NCBI RefSeq assembly: GCF_024753255.1
Contig: NZ_JANUHA010000002.1
Location: forward strand, 372,001-436,000
Origin: Massilia agri
GTDB taxonomy: Bacteria; Pseudomonadota; Gammaproteobacteria; Burkholderiales; Burkholderiaceae_D
Direction: 5' to 3'
Length of the DNA: 64,000 nucleotides
Positions 23,641-34,690 of the stretch are shown here, in pieces (positions within the stretch are counted from its first letter, which is position 1; each line of letters starts with the position of its first letter). The notes beneath the pieces are model-generated. The model was not told the origin of the DNA, did no database searches, and saw only the letters and a list, made by a program, of their open reading frames with translations. The position numbers and the translations under genes are program-made.

Positions 23641-25692
23641 TTACCAGATGATCACGCGGTCTTCCGGCGCCAGGTACATCTTGTCGCCCGGCTTGACATC
23701 GAAGGCCTGGTAGAACTCCGGCATGTTCATCACGGTGCCGTTGGCGCGGAACTGGCCTGGCGAGTGCGGGTCGGTCTTGACCTGGTTGATCTGCTGGGCT
23801 TCACGCATCTTCGAACGCCACACCTGGCCGAAGCCCATGAAGAAGCGCTGGTCGCCGGTGAGACCGTCGATCACCGGCGCCGGCTTGCCGTTCAGCGACA
23901 GCTTGTAGGCTTTATAGGCGATCGACAGGCCGGCGTTGTCGCCGATGTTCTCGCCCAGGGTCAGTTCGCCGTTCACGTTATAGCCCGGCAGCGGCGAGAA
24001 GCCGTTGAACTGCTTGACCAGCTTGTCGGTGCGGGCCTTGAAGGCGGCCTTGTCCTGCTCGGTCCACCAGTTGCGCAGGTTGCCGTCGCCGTCCGACTGG
24101 CTGCCCTTGTCGTCGAAGCCGTGGCCGATCTCGTGGCCGATCACGGCGCCGATCGCACCGTAGTTGACCGCGTCGTCGGCGCGCATGTCGAAGAACGGCG
24201 GCTGCAGGATCGCGGCCGGGAACACGATCTCGTTGGTCGTGCTGCGGTAGTAGGCGTTGACGGTCTGCGGCGTCATGCCCCATTCGGTGCGGTCGACCGG
24301 CTTGCCCAGTTTATTGAGCTGGTAGTTGTACTTGAAGGTCGCGGTGCGCATCGCGTTGCCGACCAGGTCATCACGCTTGATGGTCAGCTTCGAATAGTCG
24401 CGCCATTTGTCCGGATAGCCGATCTTCGGGGTGAACTTGGCCAGCTTGGCGCGGGCTTCCTTCTTGGTGTCGGGGCTCATCCACTCGAGGTTGTCGATCG
24501 ACTGGCCGTAGGCGACAATCAGGTTCTTCACCAGTTCTTCCATGCGCGCCTTGCGCTCGGCCGGGAAGTGCTCCTTCACGTACAGCTTGCCCACCGCTTC
24601 GCCCAGCGCGCCTTCGACCACGTTCACGCCGCGCTTCCACACCGGGGGCTGCTCGCTCACGCCCGACAGCGCGGTGCCGTAGAAGGAGAAGCTCTGGGCC
24701 ACGAAGGCTTTCGACAGCAGGGGCGAGAATTCGCGCAGCAGCTGCCATTCGAAATAGGACTTCAGGGTCGACAGCTCGGTCCTGGCCAGCACCTCGTTCA
24801 GGCCGCTGAAATAGCTCGGCTGGTTGACGATGATGGTCTCGAGCTTGTTGCCCACGCCGGCGGCGCCCAGGGCCGCTTTCCAGTCGTAGCCCGGGGCCAG
24901 TTTGCCCAGCTCGGCCACGCTCATCTTGTTGTAGCGCTTGACCGGGTCGCGGTTCTCGACTCGGGTCCACTGCACCTTGGCCAGCTCGGTCTCGAAGTCG
25001 ACGATGGCCTTGGCCTGGGCCTTGGCATCCTTTTCGCCTGCCAGTGCCAGGGTCTTCTCGACATGGTCCAGGTACTTGGCGCGCACTTCGGCCAGCTTGG
25101 CGTCGTCCTGCTTCAGGTAGTAGTCGCGGTCCGGCATACCGAGGCCGCTCTGCGAGATGTACACGACGTGCTGCGTCGAGTTGCGCATGTCCTGGCTGAC
25201 GTAGATGCCGTACGGGGTCGACACGCCGATCTTCGCCAGGTGGGCGACCAGGGTCGGCAGGCCCTTCTTGTCCTTCAGGGTGCGGATCTTCTGCAGTTCG
25301 CCCGCGAGCGGCTTGGTGCCCAGGGCTTCGCGGCGCGCCTCATCCATGTAGCTGGCGTACAGGTCGCCGATCTTCTGGGTTTCCGAGCCGGTCTTGGCCG
25401 ACTTGTCGGCCTGCGCCGCCTCGATGATGGCCTTGATCTGCGGATTGGTGTCGTCGCGCAGCTTCATGAAGGTGCCCCAGCTCGCCTTGTCGCTCGGGAT
25501 CTCGGTCTCTTTCAGCCACTTGCCGTTCAGGTAGGTGAAGAAATCGTCCTGGGGACGCACGCTGGTGTCGATGTACTGCGTGTCGACGCCCGAGATCGGC
25601 GCGCCGGCCGGCTTGGCGGGCGCTTTGTCCGCCGCGTTGGCAAAGGCTGCCGCGATGGACAGCGTCAGGGTGCTCAAAAGGATTCGCTTCAC
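23641..25692 (-). CDS. M13-family metallopeptidase, copy 2
   Basis: This 683-residue paralogue of the next gene has a signal peptide ending near ANAAD, zinc ligands H520-EIG-H524 and ENIGD (E581), and the same conserved blocks, with many substitutions. The start is a GTG at 25692 preceded by GAGGA at seven bases; no ATG fits the signal peptide. As first gene of the pair it carries the promoter. The difference from copy 1 at the zinc motif (HEIGH against HEISH) shows divergence rather than recent duplication. Confidence 0.92.
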   Translation of the reverse strand: MKRILLSTLTLSIAAAFANAADKAPAKPAGAPISGVDTQYIDTSVRPQDDFFTYLNGKWLKETEIPSDKASWGTFMKLRDDTNPQIKAIIEAAQADKSAKTGSETQKIGDLYASYMDEARREALGTKPLAGELQKIRTLKDKKGLPTLVAHLAKIGVSTPYGIYVSQDMRNSTQHVVYISQSGLGMPDRDYYLKQDDAKLAEVRAKYLDHVEKTLALAGEKDAKAQAKAIVDFETELAKVQWTRVENRDPVKRYNKMSVAELGKLAPGYDWKAALGAAGVGNKLETIIVNQPSYFSGLNEVLARTELSTLKSYFEWQLLREFSPLLSKAFVAQSFSFYGTALSGVSEQPPVWKRGVNVVEGALGEAVGKLYVKEHFPAERKARMEELVKNLIVAYGQSIDNLEWMSPDTKKEARAKLAKFTPKIGYPDKWRDYSKLTIKRDDLVGNAMRTATFKYNYQLNKLGKPVDRTEWGMTPQTVNAYYRSTTNEIVFPAAILQPPFFDMRADDAVNYGAIGAVIGHEIGHGFDDKGSQSDGDGNLRNWWTEQDKAAFKARTDKLVKQFNGFSPLPGYNVNGELTLGENIGDNAGLSIAYKAYKLSLNGKPAPVIDGLTGDQRFFMGFGQVWRSKMREAQQINQVKTDPHSPGQFRANGTVMNMPEFYQAFDVKPGDKMYLAPEDRVIIW

Positions 25693-26379
25693 GGATGGGT
25701 CCTCGCTTACTTGGGAAGGTGCTGGAAAACGGCCGGCTTGTGACCGGCCCTGGGAATGTGCGTCATCGAAGCGTGGGCTCCGGGCGCGCGCCGGCAGTCG
25801 CACGGGTAGCGTCTGCGTGGAAAGGGGCTTCGGAATGGAAGACGAGGCCCTGGCCGGGCATCGCCGTACTGCAGGCGAGCGAGTCGAAATTCTTCATTCT
25901 TTTATTGTTGTAGTGTGGACGTCCCTGTCATGCGCACACCATTTCCGAAAGGCGGACGCCGATTCATTCTAGCGGCTGCTTCGAGCCCGGAGGCGGGCTG
26001 CGGAAGCTTTTTTACTTTTCGATACACGGCAGGCACTGTTATGGCATATGCATGTGTTGGAACGTGACAACAGCAGTATAGACAAGCGGCAACATTACCG
26101 AGGGAAATGCAAATGGTGAGGTGAACCGGGCATAAAAAAGCCCGCGGAGGGGGCCGCGGGCAAAGACCACTTCAAAAAGTGGAGAGAGAGAAAAACTGAG
26201 ACTCACTATAGGAGCGCACTCTACCGCTTGCTTGGACTCTTACAATTGCTTACCAAGCTCAGAAAACCGTAACAAGCAGTGCAACAAAGGTCCGTTTGGC
26301 CGAGCTCGCAGCCACCGGGGGAATTCGGGTTTATACTGGACCAGCGCATCTCATGCATGCGCATCCAACCGGGTGAACC
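25693..26379. other. 687-base intergenic region without protein genes
   Basis: This gap separates the divergent M13 and S41 genes. It holds a GGCCGG...CCGGCC hairpin near 25731, a CCCG-GAGG-CGGG hairpin near 25986 without a close T tract, a strong terminator reading on the minus strand (26161-26134), a small hairpin at 26167-26182 and TATACT near 26332, which could be the -10 box of the S41 gene. No open frame here looks coding. Confidence 0.6.
26134..26300 (-). ncRNA. Candidate small RNA ending at an orphan terminator
   Basis: On the minus strand a perfect 8-bp stem (GCCCGCGG/CCGCGGGC) is followed by six T residues (26139-26134), just after a CCACTT/AAGTGG hairpin. No minus-strand gene lies upstream of it for more than 2 kb, so a transcript must start within about 26,160-26,380 for the terminator to have a purpose. 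The 5' end is a guess and no promoter is convincing. It could instead be an antisense leader or an inactive relic. Confidence 0.3.
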
Positions 26380-27807
26380 ATGGGCTCCACTTTCAAGAAT
26401 TCCTGTCTCGTCGGCCTCGGCGCCGTCGCCGGCGTTGCAATCACCATGCAATTCTCGGCCCTGGCCCAGAAGCCGGTCGACGCCGGGATGCCGTTGGCCG
26501 AGCTGCGCCAGCTGGCCGACGTCTACGGCGTCATCAAGTCCACCTACGTCGAGCCGGTCGAGGACAAGGCCCTGCTGTCGCAGGCGATCTCCGGCATGGT
26601 GGCTTCGCTCGACCCGCATTCGGCCTACCTCGACCCGCGCGCCTACCGCGAGCTGCGCGAAGGCACCGAGGGCCGCTTCGTGGGCCTCGGCATCGAGATT
26701 TCCGAGAGCGACGACGGCTACGTCGAAATCGTCGCCCCGATCGAGGATTCGCCGGCCTGGCATGCCGGCATCAAGGAAGGCGACCTGATCACCCGGATCG
26801 ACGGCCTGCCGGTGCAGGGCCTGCCGATCGACGAAGCGATCAAGCGCATGCGCGGCGAGCCGGGCACCAGGGTCACCCTCACCATCGCGCGCAAGGACAG
26901 CCCCGCCCCGCTCTCCTTCACCATCGCGCGCAGCGAAATCATCCAGAAAAGCGTCAAGGCGAAGATGGTCGAACCGGGCTACGCCTGGCTGCGCGTGGCG
27001 CAGTTCCAGGAGCCGACCGTGGACGACATGGCGGCCAAGCTCAAGGCCCTGTACCGCGACAACCCGGACATGAAGGGCCTGGTGCTCGACCTGCGCAACG
27101 ATCCCGGCGGCCTGCTGCAGGGCGCCATCGGCGTGGCCGCGGCCTTTTTGCCGAAGGATGCCGAAATCGTCTCGACCAATGGCCAGCTGGTCGAACAGCG
27201 CCAGCGCTTCTACGGCCGTCCCGAGTTCTACATGCTGCGCAGCGGCGCCGACCCCCTGTCGACCCTGCCGCCCGCCTTCAAGAGCATGCCGATGGTGGTG
27301 CTGGTGAACACCGGCTCGGCCTCGGCGTCCGAGATCGTGGCCGGCGCCCTGCAGGACTACAAGCGCGCCACCATCATGGGCAGCCGGACCTTCGGCAAGG
27401 GCTCGGTGCAGACCATCCGCCCGATCGGCCGCGACGCCGCCGTCAAGCTGACCACGGCGCGCTACTACACACCGGCCGGGCGCTCGATCCAGGCGCGCGG
27501 CATCCTGCCCGACCTGCCGGTCGACGAAACCCTCGAGGGCGACGGCCTGAACGCCCTGCGCATGCGCGAAGCCGACCTCGAACGGCACCTGTCGAACGAC
27601 CGCGACAAGGAAGAAGCGACGCGCGCCGACGACATCGAGGAGCAGATGCGTCTCCTGGCGGAAGCGCGCCTGCGCAAACCCCTCGACTACGGCAGCGCGG
27701 ACGACTTCCAGCTGGTCCAGGCCCTGCGCCACCTGAAGGGCGAAAAGGTCCAATTGTCCAAGCGCGCCCTCAAGGCGGATACCACCCTGGCCCAGCACGG
27801 GCGTTGA
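26380..27807 (+). CDS. S41-family C-terminal processing peptidase (CtpA/Prc type)
   Basis: The 475-residue protein has an N-terminal signal or anchor segment, a PDZ domain at about 100-185 (GRFVGLGIEI...GIKEGDLI) and a tail-specific peptidase domain with the serine in GSASASEI and the lysine in FGKGSVQ, the Ser-Lys dyad of the family. It cleaves periplasmic proteins from the C-terminus. The start ATG at 26380 has a weak GGGTGA site. It is a single gene with its own promoter region. Confidence 0.93.
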   Translation: MGSTFKNSCLVGLGAVAGVAITMQFSALAQKPVDAGMPLAELRQLADVYGVIKSTYVEPVEDKALLSQAISGMVASLDPHSAYLDPRAYRELREGTEGRFVGLGIEISESDDGYVEIVAPIEDSPAWHAGIKEGDLITRIDGLPVQGLPIDEAIKRMRGEPGTRVTLTIARKDSPAPLSFTIARSEIIQKSVKAKMVEPGYAWLRVAQFQEPTVDDMAAKLKALYRDNPDMKGLVLDLRNDPGGLLQGAIGVAAAFLPKDAEIVSTNGQLVEQRQRFYGRPEFYMLRSGADPLSTLPPAFKSMPMVVLVNTGSASASEIVAGALQDYKRATIMGSRTFGKGSVQTIRPIGRDAAVKLTTARYYTPAGRSIQARGILPDLPVDETLEGDGLNALRMREADLERHLSNDRDKEEATRADDIEEQMRLLAEARLRKPLDYGSADDFQLVQALRHLKGEKVQLSKRALKADTTLAQHGR

Positions 27808-27935
27808 GGCGGGATTGACGGGTTTATAAGCTTGTTATTACCGCCAATTCCCAGGCCGGGTGCGAGGGTGTAGAATCGCCGCATCTCCGGGCTATGTCCC
27901 TCTTGTTGCCCCTTATTTCCTTTGAAAGTCCGAAC

Positions 27936-29057
27936 ATGAAACCTGTCGTGATCAGCGGCACCGGCCTGTTTACGCCGCCGTATTCCATCTCCAACGACGA
28001 GCTGGTGACGGCCTACAACGCCTACGTCGAACTGTACAACCAGGAACACGCCGCCGCCATCGCCGCGGGCGACACCACCGCGCTGGAACCCTCGAGCAGC
28101 GCCTTCATCGAAAAAGCCTCGGGCATCAAGTCGCGCTACGTGATGGAAAAAGAGGGCATCCTCGATCCGACCCACATGACGGCCCGCATCCCGGAGCGCG
28201 CCGACGAACAGGTCTCGCTGCAGGCCGAGATGTGCGTGGCCGCCGCCCGCGAGGCTTTGGACCGCGCCGGCAAGCAGGCGTCCGATATCGACATGGTGCT
28301 GGTGGCCTGCTCGAACATGCAGCGCCCCTACCCGGCCATGGCGGTCGAGGTGCAGGATGCGCTCGGCATCGAGGGCTTCGGCTTCGACATGAACGTGGCC
28401 TGCTCCTCGGCCACCTTCGGCATCCAGACGGCGGTGGACGCGGTGCGCAGCGGCCGCGCGCGCGCGGTCCTGATGCTGAACCCGGAGATCACCAGCGGCC
28501 ACCTGAACTTCCGCGACCGCGACAGCCACTTCATCTTCGGCGACGCCTGCACCGCCGTCGTCGTGGAAGCGGCGGAGACCGCGACCAGCCGCCACCAGTG
28601 GGAAATCCTGGACAGCCAACTGAAGACCAAGTTCTCGAACAACATCCGCAACAACTTCGGCTTCATGAACCGCTTCGACGAAGCCGGCATCGGCGCGCCG
28701 GACAAGCTGTTCCGCCAGCAGGGCCGCAAGGTGTTCAAGGAAGTCTGCCCGATGGCTGCCGAGACGATTGCCGCCACCGTGAAGAACGCCGGCCTGGAAG
28801 TCGCGGACGTGTCGCGCTACTGGCTGCACCAGGCCAACCTGAACATGAACCTGCTGATCGCCCGTACCCTGCTCGGCCGCGACGCAACGCCGGAAGAGGC
28901 GCCGGTGATCCTCGACACCTATGCCAACACCTCGTCGGCGGGCTCGATCATCGCTTTCCACAAGTACCAGGACGACCTGCCGAGCGGCGCGAATGGCGTG
29001 ATCTGTTCGTTTGGCGCGGGTTACTCGATCGGCTGCGTGGTGGTGCGCAAGAAGTAA
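27936..29057 (+). CDS. Beta-ketoacyl-ACP synthase III-like condensing enzyme
   Basis: The 373-residue enzyme has the KAS III triad: cysteine C156 (NVACSSAT), histidine H298 (YWLHQAN) and asparagine N331 (YANTSSAG). It condenses an acyl-CoA with malonyl-ACP. It is longer than housekeeping FabH (about 320 residues) and has an insertion near residues 40-60, so it is probably a paralogue for a particular acyl primer rather than the main initiator. The ATG at 27936 is chosen because similarity starts with MKPVVISGTGLFTPP. It is not linked to other fab genes here. Confidence 0.87.
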   Translation: MKPVVISGTGLFTPPYSISNDELVTAYNAYVELYNQEHAAAIAAGDTTALEPSSSAFIEKASGIKSRYVMEKEGILDPTHMTARIPERADEQVSLQAEMCVAAAREALDRAGKQASDIDMVLVACSNMQRPYPAMAVEVQDALGIEGFGFDMNVACSSATFGIQTAVDAVRSGRARAVLMLNPEITSGHLNFRDRDSHFIFGDACTAVVVEAAETATSRHQWEILDSQLKTKFSNNIRNNFGFMNRFDEAGIGAPDKLFRQQGRKVFKEVCPMAAETIAATVKNAGLEVADVSRYWLHQANLNMNLLIARTLLGRDATPEEAPVILDTYANTSSAGSIIAFHKYQDDLPSGANGVICSFGAGYSIGCVVVRKK

Positions 29058-29067
29058 TGTGGTTTTC

Positions 29068-29168
29068 GTAGGGTGGGCGGCTATGCCGCCCACGCGTTCA
29101 ACTCACGGACGCAATGCGATGACGCATTCTTTAGTTGAACGCGTGGGCAGGAGACCTGCCCACCCTAC
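29068..29168. repeat. REPIN: two inverted REP sequences
   Basis: The 101-bp unit starts with GTAGGGTGGGC and ends with its reverse complement. The left half is GTAG plus a GGTGGGCGG/CCGCCCAC hairpin; the right half on the other strand is GTAG plus a GGTGGGCAGG/CCTGCCCAC hairpin. Both continue into CGCGTTCAACT. A GTAG head followed by an imperfect hairpin is the known form of REP sequences mobilised by RAYT transposases, and two inverted REPs make a REPIN. Confidence 0.85.
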
Positions 29169-29172
29169 AAGA

Positions 29173-31242
<2,070 letters not shown>

Positions 31243-31250
31243 CTAAACTG

Positions 31251-31703
31251 TCAGGCCAGGTGGCTTTCGCGGCCGCGCAGTTCGGCGAAACCTTCGATGT
31301 TGCCGATGTTGATGACGACCGGATTGAGGCTCGCGTTCGGCGACATCGAGCGCCAGGCGAACTGCCACTCCTTCTCGCGCGACAGGCCCAGGCTTTTCGA
31401 GAAGGCCGCGCCCAGCGGCGAGCGCACGCCATAGGCGACCTCGCCGTCGATGCCGGCCCAGTTGGGCAGGGTGCGCTGCACCGCGCGGTGGATGCGTTCG
31501 CCGAACTCCTCGGTGTTGTGGATCACCAGGCAGCGTTCCGCGCGGCTGAACACGTCGAACAGGGACTTGTCCCAGGCGGTCGAGAACGACAGGGCCAGGA
31601 AGCCGCCGTCGGGCAGCAGGCGGAACTGGCCGCGCAGCGCGGCTTCGAGTTCGTCCTGCGGTCCGTAGCGGTACAGGGTTGGGGGGCGTTGATAGTCGTG
31701 CAT
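31251..31703 (-). CDS. Conserved-looking hypothetical protein, 150 residues
   Basis: A soluble protein without signal or membrane segments. Blocks such as FRLLPDGGFLALSFS and WQFAWRSMSPNASLNPVVINIGN look structured, but the family is not recognised. It is 41 bases upstream of the dienoyl-CoA reductase gene and on the same strand, so the two may be co-transcribed. Confidence 0.6.
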   Translation of the reverse strand: MHDYQRPPTLYRYGPQDELEAALRGQFRLLPDGGFLALSFSTAWDKSLFDVFSRAERCLVIHNTEEFGERIHRAVQRTLPNWAGIDGEVAYGVRSPLGAAFSKSLGLSREKEWQFAWRSMSPNASLNPVVINIGNIEGFAELRGRESHLA

Positions 31704-31745
31704 GGATGAAACCGTTTCGATAATGTGTGCGGTGTGCGGTGTGCG

Positions 31746-32192
31746 CTAGCGCGGCTGCTGCAGCGACAGCAGGTGCTGCATGCGCATGAAGCGCGAGGCG
31801 ATGAAGACCTCGCGCAGGAAGTAGACGAAGCTGCTGATCAGGCCAATCATCGCGAACACGAAGAGGCCGGCGATGTACTGGTCCAGCGGCAGGTTGGTGG
31901 TATCGCCCAGGAACAGCATCGCAATCACCAGGCAGACCAGCAGACCGCAGGCGGTACTGGAGGCGATGGCCGTGTTGACCAGGTGCGAGCGCGTATAGAG
32001 CGTTTCGAGTTCGGCGGAGAACTCGGCGTTCGGGCTGACCTTGAGGCGGTCTTCCAGCACCCGGGTGCGGTCGATGATGCGCGCCAGGCGGTTGGTCAGC
32101 ACGGTCAGCTTGGTCGCCACGCCGGTCAGCAGGAAGACCGGCGCGATCGCCAGCTGGATGACGTGGCCGATGTCGCTGATCTGGATATTCAT
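31746..32192 (-). CDS. DUF2721-family membrane protein
   Basis: The 148-residue protein has a membrane segment near the N-terminus (about 10-30), a charged middle (NRLARIIDRTRVLEDRL) and two further helices (about 78-95 and 105-127). This matches the DUF2721 layout. The function is unknown. The start at 32192 gives the family's usual length; the frame stays open far upstream but reads as the shadow of the aminopeptidase gene there. Confidence 0.8.
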   Translation of the reverse strand: MNIQISDIGHVIQLAIAPVFLLTGVATKLTVLTNRLARIIDRTRVLEDRLKVSPNAEFSAELETLYTRSHLVNTAIASSTACGLLVCLVIAMLFLGDTTNLPLDQYIAGLFVFAMIGLISSFVYFLREVFIASRFMRMQHLLSLQQPR

Positions 32193-32257
32193 GGGCACGG
32201 TAGCGTAGTTGTTGTCGTTATGGCCTAAGTGTAGCAGCCGGCACGCGGCCGCCGCAC

Positions 32258-33214
32258 TCAATCGAAGCGGCGGTGGCGCTTGAACTGCTCGGTGGCCGTC
32301 ACCAGGGCGCGCGCGATGCCGGTCTCCAGCGCGCCGTGGCCGCCGTCCGGGATCATGTGCAGCTTCGCGCCCGGCCAGGCCTGGTGCAGGCGCCAGGCCG
32401 ACAGCGGCGGGCAGATCACGTCGTAGCGACCCTGCACGATCACGGCCGGCAGGTGGGCGATACGGCCAATGTCGCGCACCAGCTGGTCCTCTTCCATGAA
32501 GGCCCCGTGCAGCATGTAGTGCGACTCGAGGCGGCCAACGCCGAGGTCGAGCGCGTCCGACGAGGCTTCCTCTGGCTGCGGCAGCAGGAAGACGCGGCGG
32601 CCTTCGAAGCGGCTCCAGGCGCGCGCGGCGGGCCAGTAAACTTCCGGATCGCCGCACAGCAGGCGCCTGGTGTAGGCCTGCAGCAGGTCGTCGCGTTCCT
32701 CGACGGGAATCGGCGCCACGAACTCTTCGTACAGCTCGGGGTAGAACCACTTCACGCCGTTGATGAACCAGTCGACTTCCGCCTTCGTGCACAGGAAGAT
32801 CCCGCGCAGCACGAAGCCCAGGCAGCGCTCGGGATGCGCTTCGCCGTAGGCCAGCGCCAGGGTCGAGCCCCAGGAACCGCCGAACACCAGCCACTGCGAG
32901 ATGCCGAACATGGCGCGCAGGCGCTCGATGTCCTCGATCAGCAGTCCTGTCGTGTTGTTGCGCCACTCGCCCAGCGGCGTGGACTTGCCGGCGCCGCGCT
33001 GGTCGAACAGGATCACGCGGTAGGCGCTCGGGTCGAAGAAGCGGCGGTGCTGCGGCGACAGGCCGGCACCCGGGCCGCCGTGCAGGAACAGCACCGGGAT
33101 ACCGTCGGGATTCCCGACTTCTTCCCAGTAGATCGTGTGCAGCTCGTCGACGGCGAGCATGCCGTGGCGGATGGGCTGGATCGGCGGGAACAGCGACGGT
33201 GGTGTGGCGGGCAT
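32258..33214 (-). CDS. pip: Prolyl aminopeptidase (alpha/beta hydrolase)
   Basis: The 318-residue protein shows the family hallmarks: FLHGGPGAG (oxyanion region), VILFDQRGAGKS, the nucleophile elbow GGSWGSTLAL, and a late VQGRYDVICP with the aspartate and GGHG with the histidine. It releases N-terminal proline from peptides in the cytoplasm. The ATG at 33214 is chosen because similarity begins just after it; the open frame upstream is not supported. Confidence 0.93.
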   Translation of the reverse strand: MPATPPSLFPPIQPIRHGMLAVDELHTIYWEEVGNPDGIPVLFLHGGPGAGLSPQHRRFFDPSAYRVILFDQRGAGKSTPLGEWRNNTTGLLIEDIERLRAMFGISQWLVFGGSWGSTLALAYGEAHPERCLGFVLRGIFLCTKAEVDWFINGVKWFYPELYEEFVAPIPVEERDDLLQAYTRRLLCGDPEVYWPAARAWSRFEGRRVFLLPQPEEASSDALDLGVGRLESHYMLHGAFMEEDQLVRDIGRIAHLPAVIVQGRYDVICPPLSAWRLHQAWPGAKLHMIPDGGHGALETGIARALVTATEQFKRHRRFD

Positions 33215-33267
33215 ACGGGACTCTTTGAGCAGGCTAGGAGCCGATTGTAGCCTACTGCCCCGCCCTT

Positions 33268-34587
33268 TCAGAAGAAGGTGTTGAGCGCTTCCTTCACGGT
33301 GTAGTCGTCGTCCACGGCCAGCAGTACCTGCCACTTGTCGAAGGTGGTGCAGGGATGGGAGATGCCGCAGCCGACCAGGTCGCCGACTGTCAACTCGTCA
33401 CGGACAGGGCCTTCCGGCAGGCGCAGGTAGGCGTGCTGGTCGTTCATCTTGACGATCTCGCAGCCGGGTGGCAGTTCGGCCGGCCCCCTGGCGTCGCTGC
33501 CCGGGCGGTGCGTGTAGACGGGGATGGGCAGCGCCTCGTCGTAGGACGCGTCGCGCTTGCCCATGGTGAGGATGGCCAGGCCCGGTTCCGGGCGCGACTG
33601 CACCATGCTCCAGACCTCGAGCGCCGGGCGCAGGCCTTCCCCAACGGCTTCGCGCGCATCGAGCTGGGCCAGCAGGCGTTTATACGAGCCGTGGTCGCTG
33701 GTGAGATAGCAGCCGCTTCGCAGCACGGCGCGTACCGGGCGCGACAGGCCGTGCAAGCCGCCGAAGCCGCGGGCGACCAGGTCGAAATAGGATGAGCCGC
33801 CGGCCGACAGCAGGATCTCCTGATGGTCGAAGAGGCCTTCCGCGTCGGCCGCTTTCACCAGTTCCACCAGCCGGGACAGGAAGGCGTTCACGGCGCGGAT
33901 GTCGGCTTCCCGATCCTGCGTCACCAGCAGGCCTTCGTAGCCTTCGATGCCGGCCAGCACCAGGCCATCGGCTCTTGCAATTTCACGCGCCACCTGCAGC
34001 GCCTCCTCAGGTGTGCGGCAGCCCGCGCGCTTGCCCTCGATTCCGAGCTCGACCAGCACCGGCAGCGGGCGCAGCAGCCTGCGTCCCATTACCGCCTGCG
34101 ACAGTCGTGCCACGCCTTCCGGCGAATCGGCCAGCACGAAGCATTCGAAATCCGGGTCATCATGCAGCAGCGCCAGCACGGCCTCGATGTCGGCGCGCGC
34201 CACCAGCTGGTTGGCCAGCAGCACGCGGCGCACATTGAAGCGGTGCGCCACCTGGACCTGCGTGGCGCTGGCCAGCGTGATGCCCCAGGCGCCATTGGCC
34301 AGCTGGGCCGCGAACAGTTGCGGGCTCATCGTGGTCTTGCCGTGCGGCGCCAGGGTGGCGCCATGGCGCGCGCAGAAGTCGCGCATCCAGGCGAGGTTGT
34401 GCAGCAGTGCCGATTCCTTGAGCACGGCGACCGGGAAGGAGGTATCGCCGCGCAGGACGTTCCAGCCCTGCAGGCCGATGGCGCCCTGGCGCAGGGCTTC
34501 CGTCAGGGGCAGGCCCTTGGTGCCCGGCAGGAGCAACTGTTCGTCGAGGCTGGACAGGGCGAGGCCGTCGCGAGGCAAGGTGTGCAT
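33268..34587 (-). CDS. PLP-dependent amino-acid deaminase (D-serine deaminase/alanine racemase-like fold)
   Basis: The 439-residue protein has an N-terminal PLP barrel with the cofactor lysine in LAPHGKTTMSPQ and a C-terminal domain with GCGISHPCTTFDKW, containing the histidine and cysteine that bind metal in the D-threonine aldolase/DSD1 group. It probably deaminates or cleaves a D-amino acid. The start at 34587 follows GGAAA; an ATG at 34620 is possible. It lies downstream of the phaB terminator, so it is a separate unit. Confidence 0.8.
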   Translation of the reverse strand: MHTLPRDGLALSSLDEQLLLPGTKGLPLTEALRQGAIGLQGWNVLRGDTSFPVAVLKESALLHNLAWMRDFCARHGATLAPHGKTTMSPQLFAAQLANGAWGITLASATQVQVAHRFNVRRVLLANQLVARADIEAVLALLHDDPDFECFVLADSPEGVARLSQAVMGRRLLRPLPVLVELGIEGKRAGCRTPEEALQVAREIARADGLVLAGIEGYEGLLVTQDREADIRAVNAFLSRLVELVKAADAEGLFDHQEILLSAGGSSYFDLVARGFGGLHGLSRPVRAVLRSGCYLTSDHGSYKRLLAQLDAREAVGEGLRPALEVWSMVQSRPEPGLAILTMGKRDASYDEALPIPVYTHRPGSDARGPAELPPGCEIVKMNDQHAYLRLPEGPVRDELTVGDLVGCGISHPCTTFDKWQVLLAVDDDYTVKEALNTFF

Positions 34588-34640
34588 GGGCGTTTCCGTT
34601 GAATGAAAGGTTGCAGTCATTGTAGCGAAGCACCGCCGCG

Positions 34641-34667
34641 AAAAAAAAGCACCGCCGCAGCGGTGCT
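34641..34667 (-). terminator. Terminator after phaB
   Basis: On the minus strand AGCACCGC and GCGGTGCT pair around a 4-base loop and are followed by eight T residues. It lies 24 bases after the phaB stop. Confidence 0.88.
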
Positions 34668-34690
34668 CTTGCTTTCGTCGGGCGCAGCGC

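Noticed and set aside
21491..25743. Two long plus-strand open frames opposite the M13 peptidases
   Set aside because: They mirror the peptidase genes and share similarity with each other only because the peptidases are paralogues.
32193..32966. N-terminal extension of the DUF2721 protein
   Set aside because: This part is arginine/proline/alanine-rich and is the shadow of the prolyl aminopeptidase gene; family length fits the start at 32192.
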